The translations under genes and the position numbers were made by a program. Source: Nocardioides sediminis (lineage in GTDB: Bacteria; Actinomycetota; Actinomycetes; Propionibacteriales; Nocardioidaceae). Taken from it: 64,000 nucleotides of DNA. The stretch spans positions 124,001 through 188,000 of the forward strand of contig NZ_PZYZ01000005.1 of assembly GCF_003047295.1 (NCBI RefSeq), written 5' to 3'. Each line of letters starts with the position of its first letter. Position 1 is the first letter of the stretch. Below the pieces are notes generated by a model. That model was not told where the DNA came from and did no database searches. It saw only the letters and a list, made by a program, of their open reading frames with translations. Shown here piece after piece: positions 45,176 to 53,521 of this stretch.

Positions 45176-46887
45176 GCGCGCAGGTGGTCGCGATGGCGGC
45201 CGACACGAGCATCAACGGCGTCGCCCTCACGGTGCTGATCGCCCTCTTCGCGCTGGTCACGGTGGCCGGCTTCATGGCCTCGCGCTTCAAGCGCGCGGAC
45301 TCGCTGGAGTCCCTCGACGAGTGGGGGCTGGGCGGGCGCAAGTTCGGCACCTGGATCACCTGGTTCCTGCTGGGCGGCGACCTCTACACGGCGTACACGT
45401 TCGTCGCGGTGCCGGCGGCGATGTTCGCGACCGGCGCGGTCGCCGGCTTCTTCGCCGTGCCCTACACGATCGTGCTCTACCCGATCATCTTCATCTTCAT
45501 GGCCCGGCTGTGGTCGGTGAGCCACCGCCACGGCTACGTCACCACGGCCGACTTCGTACGCGGCCGCTACAACTCCCGCGCCTTGTCGCTGGCGATCGCG
45601 ATCACCGGGTTCGTGGCGACGATGCCCTACATCGCGCTGCAGCTCGTCGGCATCCAGGCGGTCCTCGAGGTCGCCGGCCTCGGCGGCGGCGACAACATCA
45701 TCGCCAAGGACGCGCCGCTGTTCATCGCGTTCGCGCTGCTGGCGGCCTACACCTACTCCAGCGGCCTGCGGGCGCCGGCGGTGATCGCGTTCGTCAAGGA
45801 CATCCTCATCTACCTCGTCATCATCGTCGCGGTGATCTACCTGCCCGGGCAGGTGGGCGGCTGGTCGGAGATCTTCGGCGCCGCGCAGGACAAGATGGCG
45901 ACCACCAACGAGGCGACGGGCAAGCCCACGGGCCAGTTCATCTCCGTCGACGGCACCCATTGGGCCTACGCCACCCTCGCGCTCGGCTCGGCGCTGGCGC
46001 TGTTTATGTACCCGCACTCGGTGACGGCCTCGCTGTCGTCCAACAGCCGCAACACGATCCGGCGCAACGCCTCGATCCTGCCGGCGTACTCCTTCGTGCT
46101 GGGCCTGCTCGCGCTGCTCGGCTGGGTCGCGATCGCGGCCGGCACGCAGCCGATCGGGCTGGACGGCGAGCCCAACGCGCAGCTGGTGATCCCGCAGCTG
46201 TTCGAGGACATGTTCCCGGCCTGGTTCGCCGGCGTGGCCTTCGCCGCGATCGCGATCGGTGCGCTCGTGCCGGCCGCGATCATGTCGATCGCCGCGGCCA
46301 ACACGTTCAGCCGCAACATCTACAAGGAGTGGATCAAGCCCCACGCCACCCCGGCCGAGGAGGCCAAGGTCTCCAAGCTGATGTCGCTGATCGTCAAGGC
46401 GTTCGCGCTGGTCTTCGTGCTGACGCTGGACAAGCAGAACGCCATCAACTTCCAGCTCCTCGGCGGCATCTGGATCCTCCAGACCTTCCCCGCCGTGGTG
46501 TTCAGCCTCTACACGCGGTGGTTCCACCGCTACGCGCTGCTCGCCGGCTGGGCGGTCGCGATGGTCTACGGCACCGTCGAGGCCTACAACGTCATCAACC
46601 CCGCCACCGGCAAGCACTTCGGCGGCTCGCTGGCGCTCATCCCGGGGCTGGAGGAGATGGGCTACATCGCCATGACGGCGTTCGTGCTCAACCTGGTCAT
46701 CGCGGTCGTGCTCAGCGCGATCCTCAACGCGACCAAGGTGTCCAACGGCGAGGACGAGACCATCCCGTTCGACTACATCGCCGACGCGGACGACCCGCGC
46801 GTCCAGAAGGACCTGGCCGAGCACCACTCGCACACCGACCCGTACGGCGACCCGGACGACATCCCGGGCAACGCCCCGGCCCGCTGA
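45172..46887 (+). CDS. Sodium:solute symporter (SSS family, monocarboxylate-type)
   Basis: A 571-residue membrane protein with about 13 membrane segments. It belongs to the SSS family, close in organisation to MctP-like monocarboxylate uptake permeases. Sodium-coupled import of pyruvate, lactate, acetate or similar is likely but not proven. WFLLGGDLYTAYTFVAVPA and SRNTIRRNASILPAYSFVL are typical. The C-terminal tail is His/Asp-rich. It is coupled to DUF3311, which is probably its small partner. Confidence 0.87.
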   Translation: MSAQVVAMAADTSINGVALTVLIALFALVTVAGFMASRFKRADSLESLDEWGLGGRKFGTWITWFLLGGDLYTAYTFVAVPAAMFATGAVAGFFAVPYTIVLYPIIFIFMARLWSVSHRHGYVTTADFVRGRYNSRALSLAIAITGFVATMPYIALQLVGIQAVLEVAGLGGGDNIIAKDAPLFIAFALLAAYTYSSGLRAPAVIAFVKDILIYLVIIVAVIYLPGQVGGWSEIFGAAQDKMATTNEATGKPTGQFISVDGTHWAYATLALGSALALFMYPHSVTASLSSNSRNTIRRNASILPAYSFVLGLLALLGWVAIAAGTQPIGLDGEPNAQLVIPQLFEDMFPAWFAGVAFAAIAIGALVPAAIMSIAAANTFSRNIYKEWIKPHATPAEEAKVSKLMSLIVKAFALVFVLTLDKQNAINFQLLGGIWILQTFPAVVFSLYTRWFHRYALLAGWAVAMVYGTVEAYNVINPATGKHFGGSLALIPGLEEMGYIAMTAFVLNLVIAVVLSAILNATKVSNGEDETIPFDYIADADDPRVQKDLAEHHSHTDPYGDPDDIPGNAPAR

Positions 46888-46912
46888 GCCCAGCCCGGCC
46901 TCACGCAGCGAC

Positions 46913-46946
46913 AGGGCCCGCTCCCCTCACCCGGGGGGCGGGCCCT
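46913..46946. terminator. Bidirectional terminator between symporter and choice-of-anchor-L genes
   Basis: AGGGCCCGC (46913-46921) pairs with GCGGGCCCT (46938-46946), with extra C/G pairing in the loop. It lies in the 66-base convergent gap. Confidence 0.65.
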
Positions 46947-46953
46947 TCGCCGC

Positions 46954-48438
46954 TCACCGGGGGATCTGGAACCTCAGCAGCTCGGACTTCCCGTTGGCCG
47001 GGTTGGTGAGGGTCACCACGACCGTGCCGAGCGGCTGGGCAGCGAGCGTCTTGCTGGTCGCGGTGAGCGTGGCCGCCTGCCGCGTGAGCTTCTTCGCCTT
47101 CTTCTTCAGCTTCTTGGCCTTCTTCTGCAGCTTCTTCGCCTGCTTGAGGAGCTTGGCCGCCTGGGCGGGCGGCACGGTCGCGGCCTGCTTCTTGAGCTTC
47201 TTGGCCTTCTTGGTCAGCTTCTTGGCCTTCTTGGTGTTCTTCTTCGCCTGCTGGGTGGCCTCCTGGGCCTGGGCCAGCAGGGCCGCCGGCTGCGCCTTGG
47301 CCGCCTGCACCGCCGCGATGCCGGTGGGGGTGTTGGTGATCACCAGGTTGCCCGACCCACCGGCCGGGATGGTGACACTCCCCGTGCCGAGCGGCGTGGT
47401 GACCCGGGCCGCCCGCGCGTTCCGGCGCGGGACCACGTCACCCCAGCTGTAGAACGAGGCGGCGCCGTTGACGGTCGTCGGGATCGGACCGGTCGGCAGG
47501 TTGCTGACCAGCGGGACCGTGAAGGTCGACAGCGTCGGCGAGAAGCTGCCGGTCGTCCCCGGGGCGACGACGACACCCGTCGTGCCCTCGAACGGGTCGA
47601 CCGCCAGCGACTTGCACTGCCCGGCGGCCAGCGTCTCGTAGCGGACGTTGTCCACGAGGGCCGCGCTGTCGAGGATGCCGTCGCCCTGGTCGAAGATCGT
47701 CAGGTAGAGCGAGTTGGTCGAGCCCGGCGCGACGGGGGCGCGCGCGACGAGCGGCAGGGTGCTGCCGTCGTACGTCGAGCCGGCCGCCTGCGCCGCGGTC
47801 ATGGCGCTCGGGCCGGCGCCGTCGACGGAGATGACGTCCCCGGCCCCGGCCGCGAAGTTGCCGGGGGCGTTGACGGTCTGGGTCGCGGGGTCGACGGTGA
47901 CGCCCCAGGTGTTGAGCTGGGCGATGAAGGCGTCGTTGAAGCCCATGTCGACGAACTCCGGGTACTCCTCGGACATGAACTTGAAGTCGAAGGCCAGGCA
48001 GTTGCCGGTCGCGGCACCGAGGTCGACGCGCAGGACCTGCCAGTCGTAGACCTCCGGGCCGATCGGCGTCGCCTCGACGCCCCAGTCCCAGCCGGAGCCC
48101 TCGTCGTCGTTGGGATCGTCGGCCAGCGCGGCGTCTCCCGAGGTGATGACGGTGTAGGTCGGCCCGTGGGTCGGGAAGCCGGCCAGCGGGGTGGTCCCGA
48201 CGCCGGTCGGGCACAGGCTCTCGTCCTCGGGCGTGGCCGGGTCGTCGGCCTCGCACTCGTAGTCGACGGTCAACGCGGCGCCGGTGACTGTGGTGGCGGA
48301 CATCGCCGCGGCGAGCGAGGCAGCGTCGTCGCCTGCCTGGACGACGGCTTGCGCCGACGACGCGACGAGGGCCAGGGCGACGGCCCCGGCTCCCGCGACC
48401 GCCACGCGTGAGCGGCGGTTCGACAAGGCAGCTCGCAT
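46954..48438 (-). CDS. Secreted choice-of-anchor L protein with lysine-rich segment
   Basis: A 494-residue exported protein. A signal peptide (RVAVAGAGAVALALVASSAQA) is followed by a choice-of-anchor L domain with AFDFKFMSEEYPEFVDMGFN near residue 135 and a beta-rich domain. After residue 380 an Ala-rich stretch leads into a segment of about 60 residues dominated by KKAKKL repeats and two QAATL or QAATV breaks. A final beta segment, VVVTLTNPANGKSELLRFQIPR-like, closes the protein. The lysine-rich part is very basic and probably coiled coil; it could bind nucleic acid, teichoic acid or the cell wall. ATG at 48438 has GGGAGG about 6 bases upstream. Confidence 0.8.
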   Translation of the reverse strand: MRAALSNRRSRVAVAGAGAVALALVASSAQAVVQAGDDAASLAAAMSATTVTGAALTVDYECEADDPATPEDESLCPTGVGTTPLAGFPTHGPTYTVITSGDAALADDPNDDEGSGWDWGVEATPIGPEVYDWQVLRVDLGAATGNCLAFDFKFMSEEYPEFVDMGFNDAFIAQLNTWGVTVDPATQTVNAPGNFAAGAGDVISVDGAGPSAMTAAQAAGSTYDGSTLPLVARAPVAPGSTNSLYLTIFDQGDGILDSAALVDNVRYETLAAGQCKSLAVDPFEGTTGVVVAPGTTGSFSPTLSTFTVPLVSNLPTGPIPTTVNGAASFYSWGDVVPRRNARAARVTTPLGTGSVTIPAGGSGNLVITNTPTGIAAVQAAKAQPAALLAQAQEATQQAKKNTKKAKKLTKKAKKLKKQAATVPPAQAAKLLKQAKKLQKKAKKLKKKAKKLTRQAATLTATSKTLAAQPLGTVVVTLTNPANGKSELLRFQIPR

Positions 48439-48572
48439 GGGACACCTCCCGACGACGGCCGAGCCTCTCCCGGCCCCTCTCGGAACGTAGACCCGGCCGA
48501 GAGGTCGCCGCATGCCCGAGACTGGGGGTCTTCCCGACCCCGAGCACCGCCGTGGCTGGCTAGTCTCGGCGC

Positions 48573-49031
48573 ATGGTGGACGTGCGCGTGGTCACCGCCG
48601 AGGAGGCGCCGTTGGTCGCCCGGCTGCTCGACGACTTCAACCGCGAGTACGACGAGCCGTCACCCGGTCCCGTGTGGCTCGCCGGCCACCTGGCCGACCT
48701 GCTCGGCGGGGACGACACCGTCGCGCTGGTCGCCGGGGAGGCCGACGGCCTGGGGGTGGTGCGGCTGCGGAGGTCGCTGTGGGGTCCGGCGCTCGAGGCC
48801 TACCTCGCCGAGCTGTACGTCGTGCCGTCGCTGCGCGGGCAGGGCATCGGCCGGGCGCTGCTGGAGGCCTGCATGGCCACCGCCCGCGAGCGGGGCGCGG
48901 ACTACATGGACCTCACCACGACCGAGGACGACGTCGCCGCCCGGCGGCTCTACGAGTCGGCCGGGTTCGACCGTACCGAGGGCCGGCCGGACGGCGCACT
49001 GTCGTTCTACTACGAGCGCACGCTGGACTGA
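48573..49031 (+). CDS. GNAT family N-acetyltransferase
   Basis: A 152-residue GNAT enzyme. The acetyl-CoA loop is YVVPSLRGQGIGRALLEACM at about 90-110, followed by DLTTTEDDVAARRLYESAGF. The acceptor is unknown; the sequence DEPSPGPVWLAGHL resembles GNATs annotated as aminoglycoside-type, which is not a function assignment. Leaderless: TAGTCT (48561-48566) is six bases before the ATG. Confidence 0.85.
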   Translation: MVDVRVVTAEEAPLVARLLDDFNREYDEPSPGPVWLAGHLADLLGGDDTVALVAGEADGLGVVRLRRSLWGPALEAYLAELYVVPSLRGQGIGRALLEACMATARERGADYMDLTTTEDDVAARRLYESAGFDRTEGRPDGALSFYYERTLD

Positions 49032-49057
49032 GCCCGTAGCAGGACGACGAACACGTG

Positions 49058-50092
49058 TCAGGCGCGGAGCGAGGTGCCCGCCGAGCGGAGGTTCTCGCAG
49101 GCCTCGACGATGCGCGCGGCCATGCCGGCCTCGGCGGCCTTGCCCCAGGCGCGGGGGTCGTAGGCCTTCTTGTTGCCGACCTCGCCGTCGACCTTGAGCA
49201 CGCCGTCGTAGTTGGCGAACATGTGCGCGGCGACGGGGCGGGTGAAGGCGTACTGGGTGTCGGTGTCGACGTTCATCTTCACGACGCCGTAGTCGACGGC
49301 GGCACCGATCTCCTCGGCGGTCGAGCCGGACCCGCCGTGGAAGACCAGGTCGAAGGGCCGGGCGCCGGCCTCGAACCCGAGCTCGGAGGCCACGGCCTCC
49401 TGGGCGGTCTTGAGGATCTCGGGACGGAGCTTGACGTTGCCCGGCTTGTAGACGCCGTGCACGTTGCCGAACGTCAGCGCGGTCATGTAGCGGCCCTTCT
49501 CGCCGGCGCCGAGGGCGCGGACCGTGGCCAGCGCGTCCTCGGGGGTGGAGTAGAGCTTGTCGTCGATCGCCCCGACGACCCCGTCCTCCTCGCCACCGAC
49601 GACGCCGATCTCGACCTCGAGGATGATGTGCGCGGCGGCGCACTTCTCGAGCAGCTCCTGCGCGATCTCGAGGTTCTCCTCGAGCGGCACGGCCGAGCCG
49701 TCCCACATGTGCGACTGGAAGAGCGGCGCCTCGCCGCGGGCGACCCGCTCGGCGGAGATGTCGACCAGCGGACGGACGAAGCCGTCGAGCTTGTCCTTGG
49801 GGCAGTGGTCGGTGTGCAGCGCGATGTTGACCGGGTAGTTCTTGGCGACCTCGGCGGCGTACGCGGCGAAGGCGACGGAACCGGTGACCATGTTCTTGAC
49901 GCTGGGGCCGGAGAGGTACTCCGCGCCGCCGGTGGAGATCTGGATGATGCCGTCGGAGCCGGCGTCCGCGAAGCCCTTGAGGGCCGCGTTGAGGGTCTGG
50001 GACGAGGACACGTTGATGGCCGGGTAGGCGAAGGACTTGTCCTTCGCGGCGTCCAGCATCTGCGCGTAGACCTCAGGAGTGGCGATGGGCAT
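49058..50092 (-). CDS. fbaA: Fructose-bisphosphate aldolase, class II
   Basis: The zinc-dependent aldolase of glycolysis and gluconeogenesis, cleaving fructose 1,6-bisphosphate. The 344-residue protein has HTDHCPKDKL (His93, Asp95), the GGEEDGV region and VFHGGSGSTAEEI. ATG at 50092 is supported by AAAGGATCC about 5 bases upstream and by the family's MPIATPEVY start. A TAGGGT hexamer at 50130-50135 is a likely -10 box with a leader of about 30 bases. Confidence 0.95.
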   Translation of the reverse strand: MPIATPEVYAQMLDAAKDKSFAYPAINVSSSQTLNAALKGFADAGSDGIIQISTGGAEYLSGPSVKNMVTGSVAFAAYAAEVAKNYPVNIALHTDHCPKDKLDGFVRPLVDISAERVARGEAPLFQSHMWDGSAVPLEENLEIAQELLEKCAAAHIILEVEIGVVGGEEDGVVGAIDDKLYSTPEDALATVRALGAGEKGRYMTALTFGNVHGVYKPGNVKLRPEILKTAQEAVASELGFEAGARPFDLVFHGGSGSTAEEIGAAVDYGVVKMNVDTDTQYAFTRPVAAHMFANYDGVLKVDGEVGNKKAYDPRAWGKAAEAGMAARIVEACENLRSAGTSLRA

Positions 50093-50241
50093 GGCGGATC
50101 CTTTGGGAGGACTTCTCGGGACGACCCCGACCCTAGTGGCTACCCGTCGGTCTGCGAACGGCCCCCGAGCGGCTCCGGGACGGATACGCTGCAGCCTCAC
50201 GGGGGTCGCGGTCGCGCGGCCGCGACACAGGGGGAACCACC

Positions 50242-50595
50242 ATGACCGAGCAGCACGACGTCTCCGGCGGTCGCACGCGGCCCGTCGCTGCCGCGCACGC
50301 GCGCACCATGGCCTTCCTGGGGCTCGGACTCGGCCTCGTCGGCCTGATGGGCGGCGGCACGTTCGCCAACGCGCTCTTCTTCATGACGATCGACGACGCG
50401 TCGTTCGGCTCGAGCACGAGCGCTGTCGTGCAGGGACTGCCAGGCCTGGCGATGGGCCTCATCGGTGCGGGCCTGGGCTGGTCCGCGTGGACCTCCGACG
50501 AGGAGGTGGCCGGACCTGCTGGGCTCGCAGCGGGGGTGCTCGGCGGGCTCGCGGTCCTCGGGTCGATCGCGGTGATCCTCGCGGGGCAGGCCTGA
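50242..50595 (+). CDS. Hypothetical membrane protein
   Basis: A 117-residue protein with three hydrophobic segments: AFLGLGLGLVGLMGGGTFANA, VVQGLPGLAMGLIGAGLGW and LAAGVLGGLAVLGSIAVIL. The N-terminus is Thr/His/Arg-rich and cytoplasmic. Start ATG at 50242 has a GGGGGA ribosome-binding sequence. No family recognised. Confidence 0.65.
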   Translation: MTEQHDVSGGRTRPVAAAHARTMAFLGLGLGLVGLMGGGTFANALFFMTIDDASFGSSTSAVVQGLPGLAMGLIGAGLGWSAWTSDEEVAGPAGLAAGVLGGLAVLGSIAVILAGQA

Positions 50596-50675
50596 GAGCA
50601 GTCGCACGACCGACGCAACCAACGGGGCGCCGGGTGCGTCTTGACTGAGGGCACCGCCGCGGGGGCGGACCGGAG

Positions 50676-50711
50676 CAGCAGGACCGGCAGCAGGACCGGC
50701 AGCAGGACCGG
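50676..50711 (+). repeat. Three tandem copies of a 12-base repeat
   Basis: CAGCAGGACCGG occurs three times without interruption, just before the ribosome-binding sequence of the gene starting at 50727. It could alter the length or folding of the leader if copy number changes. Confidence 0.75.
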
Positions 50712-50726
50712 CGAGGGGGACACGCC

Positions 50727-51305
50727 ATGACCACGACCATCGACTGGGTGCACGAGATCGACGCGTCGTTCGACGGGTACGACGTCGCCGACCAGGTCGC
50801 GCACGACGCGCGCCGCCGGCCGTCGACCCGCTGGCGCTCGCGCCGCGACGTACCGGCCGAGGGGCTCGCCGACTACGTCGCCGACCGCCACCAGCACGTA
50901 CGCCGCGTGGCCCACGCGATCTGCTGCGACTGGGACCGGGCCGAGCACGCCGTACGCCGCACGGTCGCCGACCTCGAGGCCGCCTGGCCCCACCTCGCGG
51001 ACGCCGCCGAGGCGGACGCGTTCGTCCACCGGGCGCTGGCCCGGCTGGACGTGCAGGACTCCCCCCGCCCCCGCAGCTGGCGCGAGGACCGCGCCGAGGA
51101 CTTCCCGGTCGAGGACCAGTCGCTGATCTTCGACGGCCTCCAGTCGCTGCCGGCCGTGCAGCGCAAGGTCCTGGTCCTGCACGACTGGCTCGACCTGCCG
51201 GCCGAGGAGGTCGCCACCGCGCTCGGGATGGATGTCCCGACCGTGCTCCGGCACGCCGCGCGGGGCCGGGCGGCACTCGCCCTGCTGATGCCCGACACGG
51301 CCTGA
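50727..51305 (+). CDS. Sigma-70-like (SigE-family) protein with atypical N-terminus
   Basis: A 192-residue protein. Residues 45-192 align with the SigE family: ADYVADRHQHVRRVAHAICCDWDRAE matches the region 2 start and LQSLPAVQRKVLVLHDWLDLPAEEVATAL matches region 4. Several region 2 positions diverge from the paralogue at 52290. Residues 1-40 instead resemble the N-terminus of the next gene's product (shared WxxEIxxSF and a basic RRR stretch). This could be a fused or altered sigma factor, possibly a regulator or inactive copy. ATG at 50727 has GAGGGGG upstream, after a tandem repeat. Confidence 0.7.
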   Translation: MTTTIDWVHEIDASFDGYDVADQVAHDARRRPSTRWRSRRDVPAEGLADYVADRHQHVRRVAHAICCDWDRAEHAVRRTVADLEAAWPHLADAAEADAFVHRALARLDVQDSPRPRSWREDRAEDFPVEDQSLIFDGLQSLPAVQRKVLVLHDWLDLPAEEVATALGMDVPTVLRHAARGRAALALLMPDTA

Positions 51306-51381
51306 GTGACAACCGATCGGCCCCTGGTTCCGTACTCACGGCGACGGGCACGACAGCAGGCGCGACGGGGAGGGGACACTG

Positions 51382-52293
51382 GTGACCGACACCAAGTGGG
51401 CGGAGGAGATCGAGAGGTCCTTCGGCAGCGGACCCACCCTGCCGCCGACCGCGACGTACGTCGCGAGCGGGCGCGCCGCCGTACGCCGCCGGCGCATCGC
51501 CGCGGGCGCGGCCTCGACCTTCGCGGCCGCGCTCGTGATCGGCGGGATCGGCTGGTCGGTGATGTCCGGGGACGCGCGTCCCGATGCCGGGCAGGTCGCC
51601 ACCGATCCCACGCCGACGGCCGCGGAGAGCCCGACAGAGGAGGCCACCCCGTCCACCCGGGCGACGCCGACCGTCGCCCCGCTGGCGGACTCCCCCGACG
51701 ACGTCCGGGTGGCCCGTGCCAGCGAGCGCGAGGAGATGGAGGGCTCGGCCGCGGTGACCGTCCTGGGCGACGGCACCCTGATCAGACGCCCCGGCTGGAC
51801 CGTCGAGCGCCTGGAGGTCCAGCAGTCCACGGACCGGATGCGCATGTGGGGCATCGCCACGTCGCGGGACGACGGCGCCGAGGGCGAGTGGATCCTCCTG
51901 ACGTGGGAAAGCCGAGGCACCAGCTCGGCGACCTGGAACCCTCCCGGTCAGCGGTTCGCCACGTTCGACGAGTGGCTGGCCGTGACCCTCGACGAGCAGC
52001 TGGGCGAGCCGGGGAAGCCGATCGCCGTGGTGCGCGACGGTGCCCTGGTCGTCACCGCGCGAGCGATCACGATCCTCCAGGAGGTGCCCGCGCCGGCCCA
52101 GGCGGCGGCGTACGGACCGGTCGAGGACCAGGTGGCGGTCAGGCTCCGGCTCGCCGACGGCACCGAGCTCTTCGGGCGCGTCGACCCCGCGGGCATCACC
52201 ACGGTCGACCCGGCCGTCCTCGAGACCCCCACCATGGCGGCCTTCCTGCGTCACCTCGAGGCGCAGGGCGCCAGCGGGGAGGGGGTCCGATGA
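51382..52293 (+). CDS. Anti-sigma-factor-like transmembrane protein
   Basis: A 303-residue protein. A cytoplasmic N-terminus of about 40 residues (WAEEIERSFGSG, then RRRR) is followed by one membrane segment near 43-62, then a Thr/Pro-rich linker and an extracytoplasmic domain of about 200 residues. This topology and its position directly before a SigE-family sigma gene suggest an anti-sigma or sensor role, though no zinc-binding anti-sigma motif is seen. GTG at 51382 has GGGGAGGGG upstream. It overlaps the sigma gene as ATGA. Confidence 0.72.
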   Translation: MTDTKWAEEIERSFGSGPTLPPTATYVASGRAAVRRRRIAAGAASTFAAALVIGGIGWSVMSGDARPDAGQVATDPTPTAAESPTEEATPSTRATPTVAPLADSPDDVRVARASEREEMEGSAAVTVLGDGTLIRRPGWTVERLEVQQSTDRMRMWGIATSRDDGAEGEWILLTWESRGTSSATWNPPGQRFATFDEWLAVTLDEQLGEPGKPIAVVRDGALVVTARAITILQEVPAPAQAAAYGPVEDQVAVRLRLADGTELFGRVDPAGITTVDPAVLETPTMAAFLRHLEAQGASGEGVR

Positions 52294-52778
52294 GGCGCGC
52301 CGAGCGCGAGGCGGCCTTCGTGGACTACGTCGCCGCCCGCCAGGTCCACCTGCGCCGGGTCGCCTACGCGATCTGCGGCGACTGGCACCGCGCCGACGAC
52401 CTGCTCCAGACCGCCCTCACCAAGCTGTACGTCGCGTGGCCGCGCGTGTGCGGCAAGGGCACCGAGGACGCCTACGTCCGCCAGATCATGGTGCGCGCCA
52501 ACATCGACGAGCACCGCCGGCCGTGGCGCCGTGAGCGGGTCACCGACGAGCTCCCGGAGACCGCGGGTGGTCCCGAGCACCAGCTCGAGGATCGGTCCGA
52601 GCTCTTCGCGGCGCTCCAGGACCTGCCCGAGATGCAGCGCAAGGTCATCGTGCTCCGGCACTGGCTGCAGCTCTCGGTCGCCGAGGCGGCTCGCGAGCTC
52701 GGGATCGCCGAGGGCACCGTCAAGAGCCACAGCTCGCGGGGGCTCGCGGCGCTGCAGGAGGTCCTGGTCGGGCGCTGA
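52290..52778 (+). CDS. SigE-family RNA polymerase sigma factor
   Basis: A 162-residue ECF-type sigma factor of the actinobacterial SigE subfamily. Region 2 has FVDYVAARQVHLRRVAYAICGDWHRADDLLQTAL. Region 4 has LPEMQRKVIVLRHWLQLSVAEAARELGIAEGTVKSHSSRGL. It lacks any extra C-terminal domain. It is translationally coupled to the upstream membrane protein and shares ancestry with the gene at 50727. Confidence 0.88.
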   Translation: MRRAEREAAFVDYVAARQVHLRRVAYAICGDWHRADDLLQTALTKLYVAWPRVCGKGTEDAYVRQIMVRANIDEHRRPWRRERVTDELPETAGGPEHQLEDRSELFAALQDLPEMQRKVIVLRHWLQLSVAEAARELGIAEGTVKSHSSRGLAALQEVLVGR

Positions 52779-52810
52779 CCGGCATCAACCGCGCAGTGCT
52801 GGTCGGCGCG

Positions 52811-53485
52811 CTAACCGCGCCAGGCGGCGTCGCCGGCGAGGTCGGCGTACCGGCGCACCCACGTGTGCATCGCGATCGCGGCGGCGGCGCTGGCGTTGAT
52901 CGAGCGCGTCGAGCCGAACTGCGCGATCGAGAAGGTGCCGTCACAGGCGGCCCGGGCCTGCGCCGACAGGCCCGGGCCCTCCTGGCCGAACAGGAAGCAC
53001 ACCCGTCGCGGCAGCTCCATCGTCTCGAGGTGCTCCGAGCCCGGCAGGTTGTCGATGCCGAGCAACCGGACGGGCTCGTCGAGCGAGTGGAGGTACGCCG
53101 CGAGGTCCTCGGGCGTCGGGTGGTGCCGCACGTGCTGGTAGCGGTCGGTCACCATCGCCCCGCGGCGGTTCCAGCGCCGGTTGCCGACGATGTGCACCTC
53201 CCGGGCGAGGAACGCGTTGGCCGACCGGACGACGGTGCCGATGTTGAAGTCGTGCTGCCAGTTCTCGATCGCGACGTGGAAGTCGTGCCGCCTCGTGTCG
53301 AGGTCGGCGACGATCGCCTCCATGCTCCAGTAGCGGTAGCGGTCGACCACGTTGCGCCGGTCACCCTCGGCGAGCAGCGCGGCGTCGTACTGCGGTCCGG
53401 TCGGCCAGGGACCCTCCCACGGCCCGACGCCGACCTCGGCCGGACCGTGCGGCATCGGGTCGTACGGCGCCCGGGGCTCGTCCAT
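52811..53485 (-). CDS. TrmH/SpoU family RNA 2'-O-methyltransferase
   Basis: A 224-residue SPOUT methyltransferase that probably methylates a ribose in tRNA or rRNA using S-adenosylmethionine. Motif 1 is NIGTVVRSANAF, motif 2 FGQEGPGLS and motif 3 IAQFGSTRSINASAAAAIAMH, which form the knotted AdoMet site. Target nucleotide unknown. Leaderless: TAGGGT (53492-53497) is six bases before the ATG at 53485. The dedA gene is divergent, 36 bases away. Confidence 0.87.
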   Translation of the reverse strand: MDEPRAPYDPMPHGPAEVGVGPWEGPWPTGPQYDAALLAEGDRRNVVDRYRYWSMEAIVADLDTRRHDFHVAIENWQHDFNIGTVVRSANAFLAREVHIVGNRRWNRRGAMVTDRYQHVRHHPTPEDLAAYLHSLDEPVRLLGIDNLPGSEHLETMELPRRVCFLFGQEGPGLSAQARAACDGTFSIAQFGSTRSINASAAAAIAMHTWVRRYADLAGDAAWRG

Positions 53486-53491
53486 GGGGAG

Positions 53492-53515
53492 ACCCTAGGC
53501 CGCGGAAGTTAGGGT
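53492..53515. promoter_or_regulatory. Back-to-back leaderless promoters, methyltransferase and dedA
   Basis: Two TAGGGT hexamers face away from each other: 53492-53497 (minus) and 53510-53515 (plus), 12 bases apart. Each lies six bases from its start codon (53485 and 53522). Each -35 region must overlap the other gene's promoter, so the two are probably mutually exclusive. Confidence 0.6.
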
Positions 53516-53521
53516 GAGCCG

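Noticed and set aside
45085..46833. A 582-codon minus-strand frame rich in Arg, His and Asp opposite the symporter
   Set aside because: The composition is typical of a shadow frame and the plus strand encodes a clear membrane transporter.
47085..47250. Regular CTTCTTGGCCTTCTT-like DNA repeats considered as a possible CRISPR-like or satellite array
   Set aside because: They are in frame, encode the KKAKKL protein repeat, and have no unique spacers.
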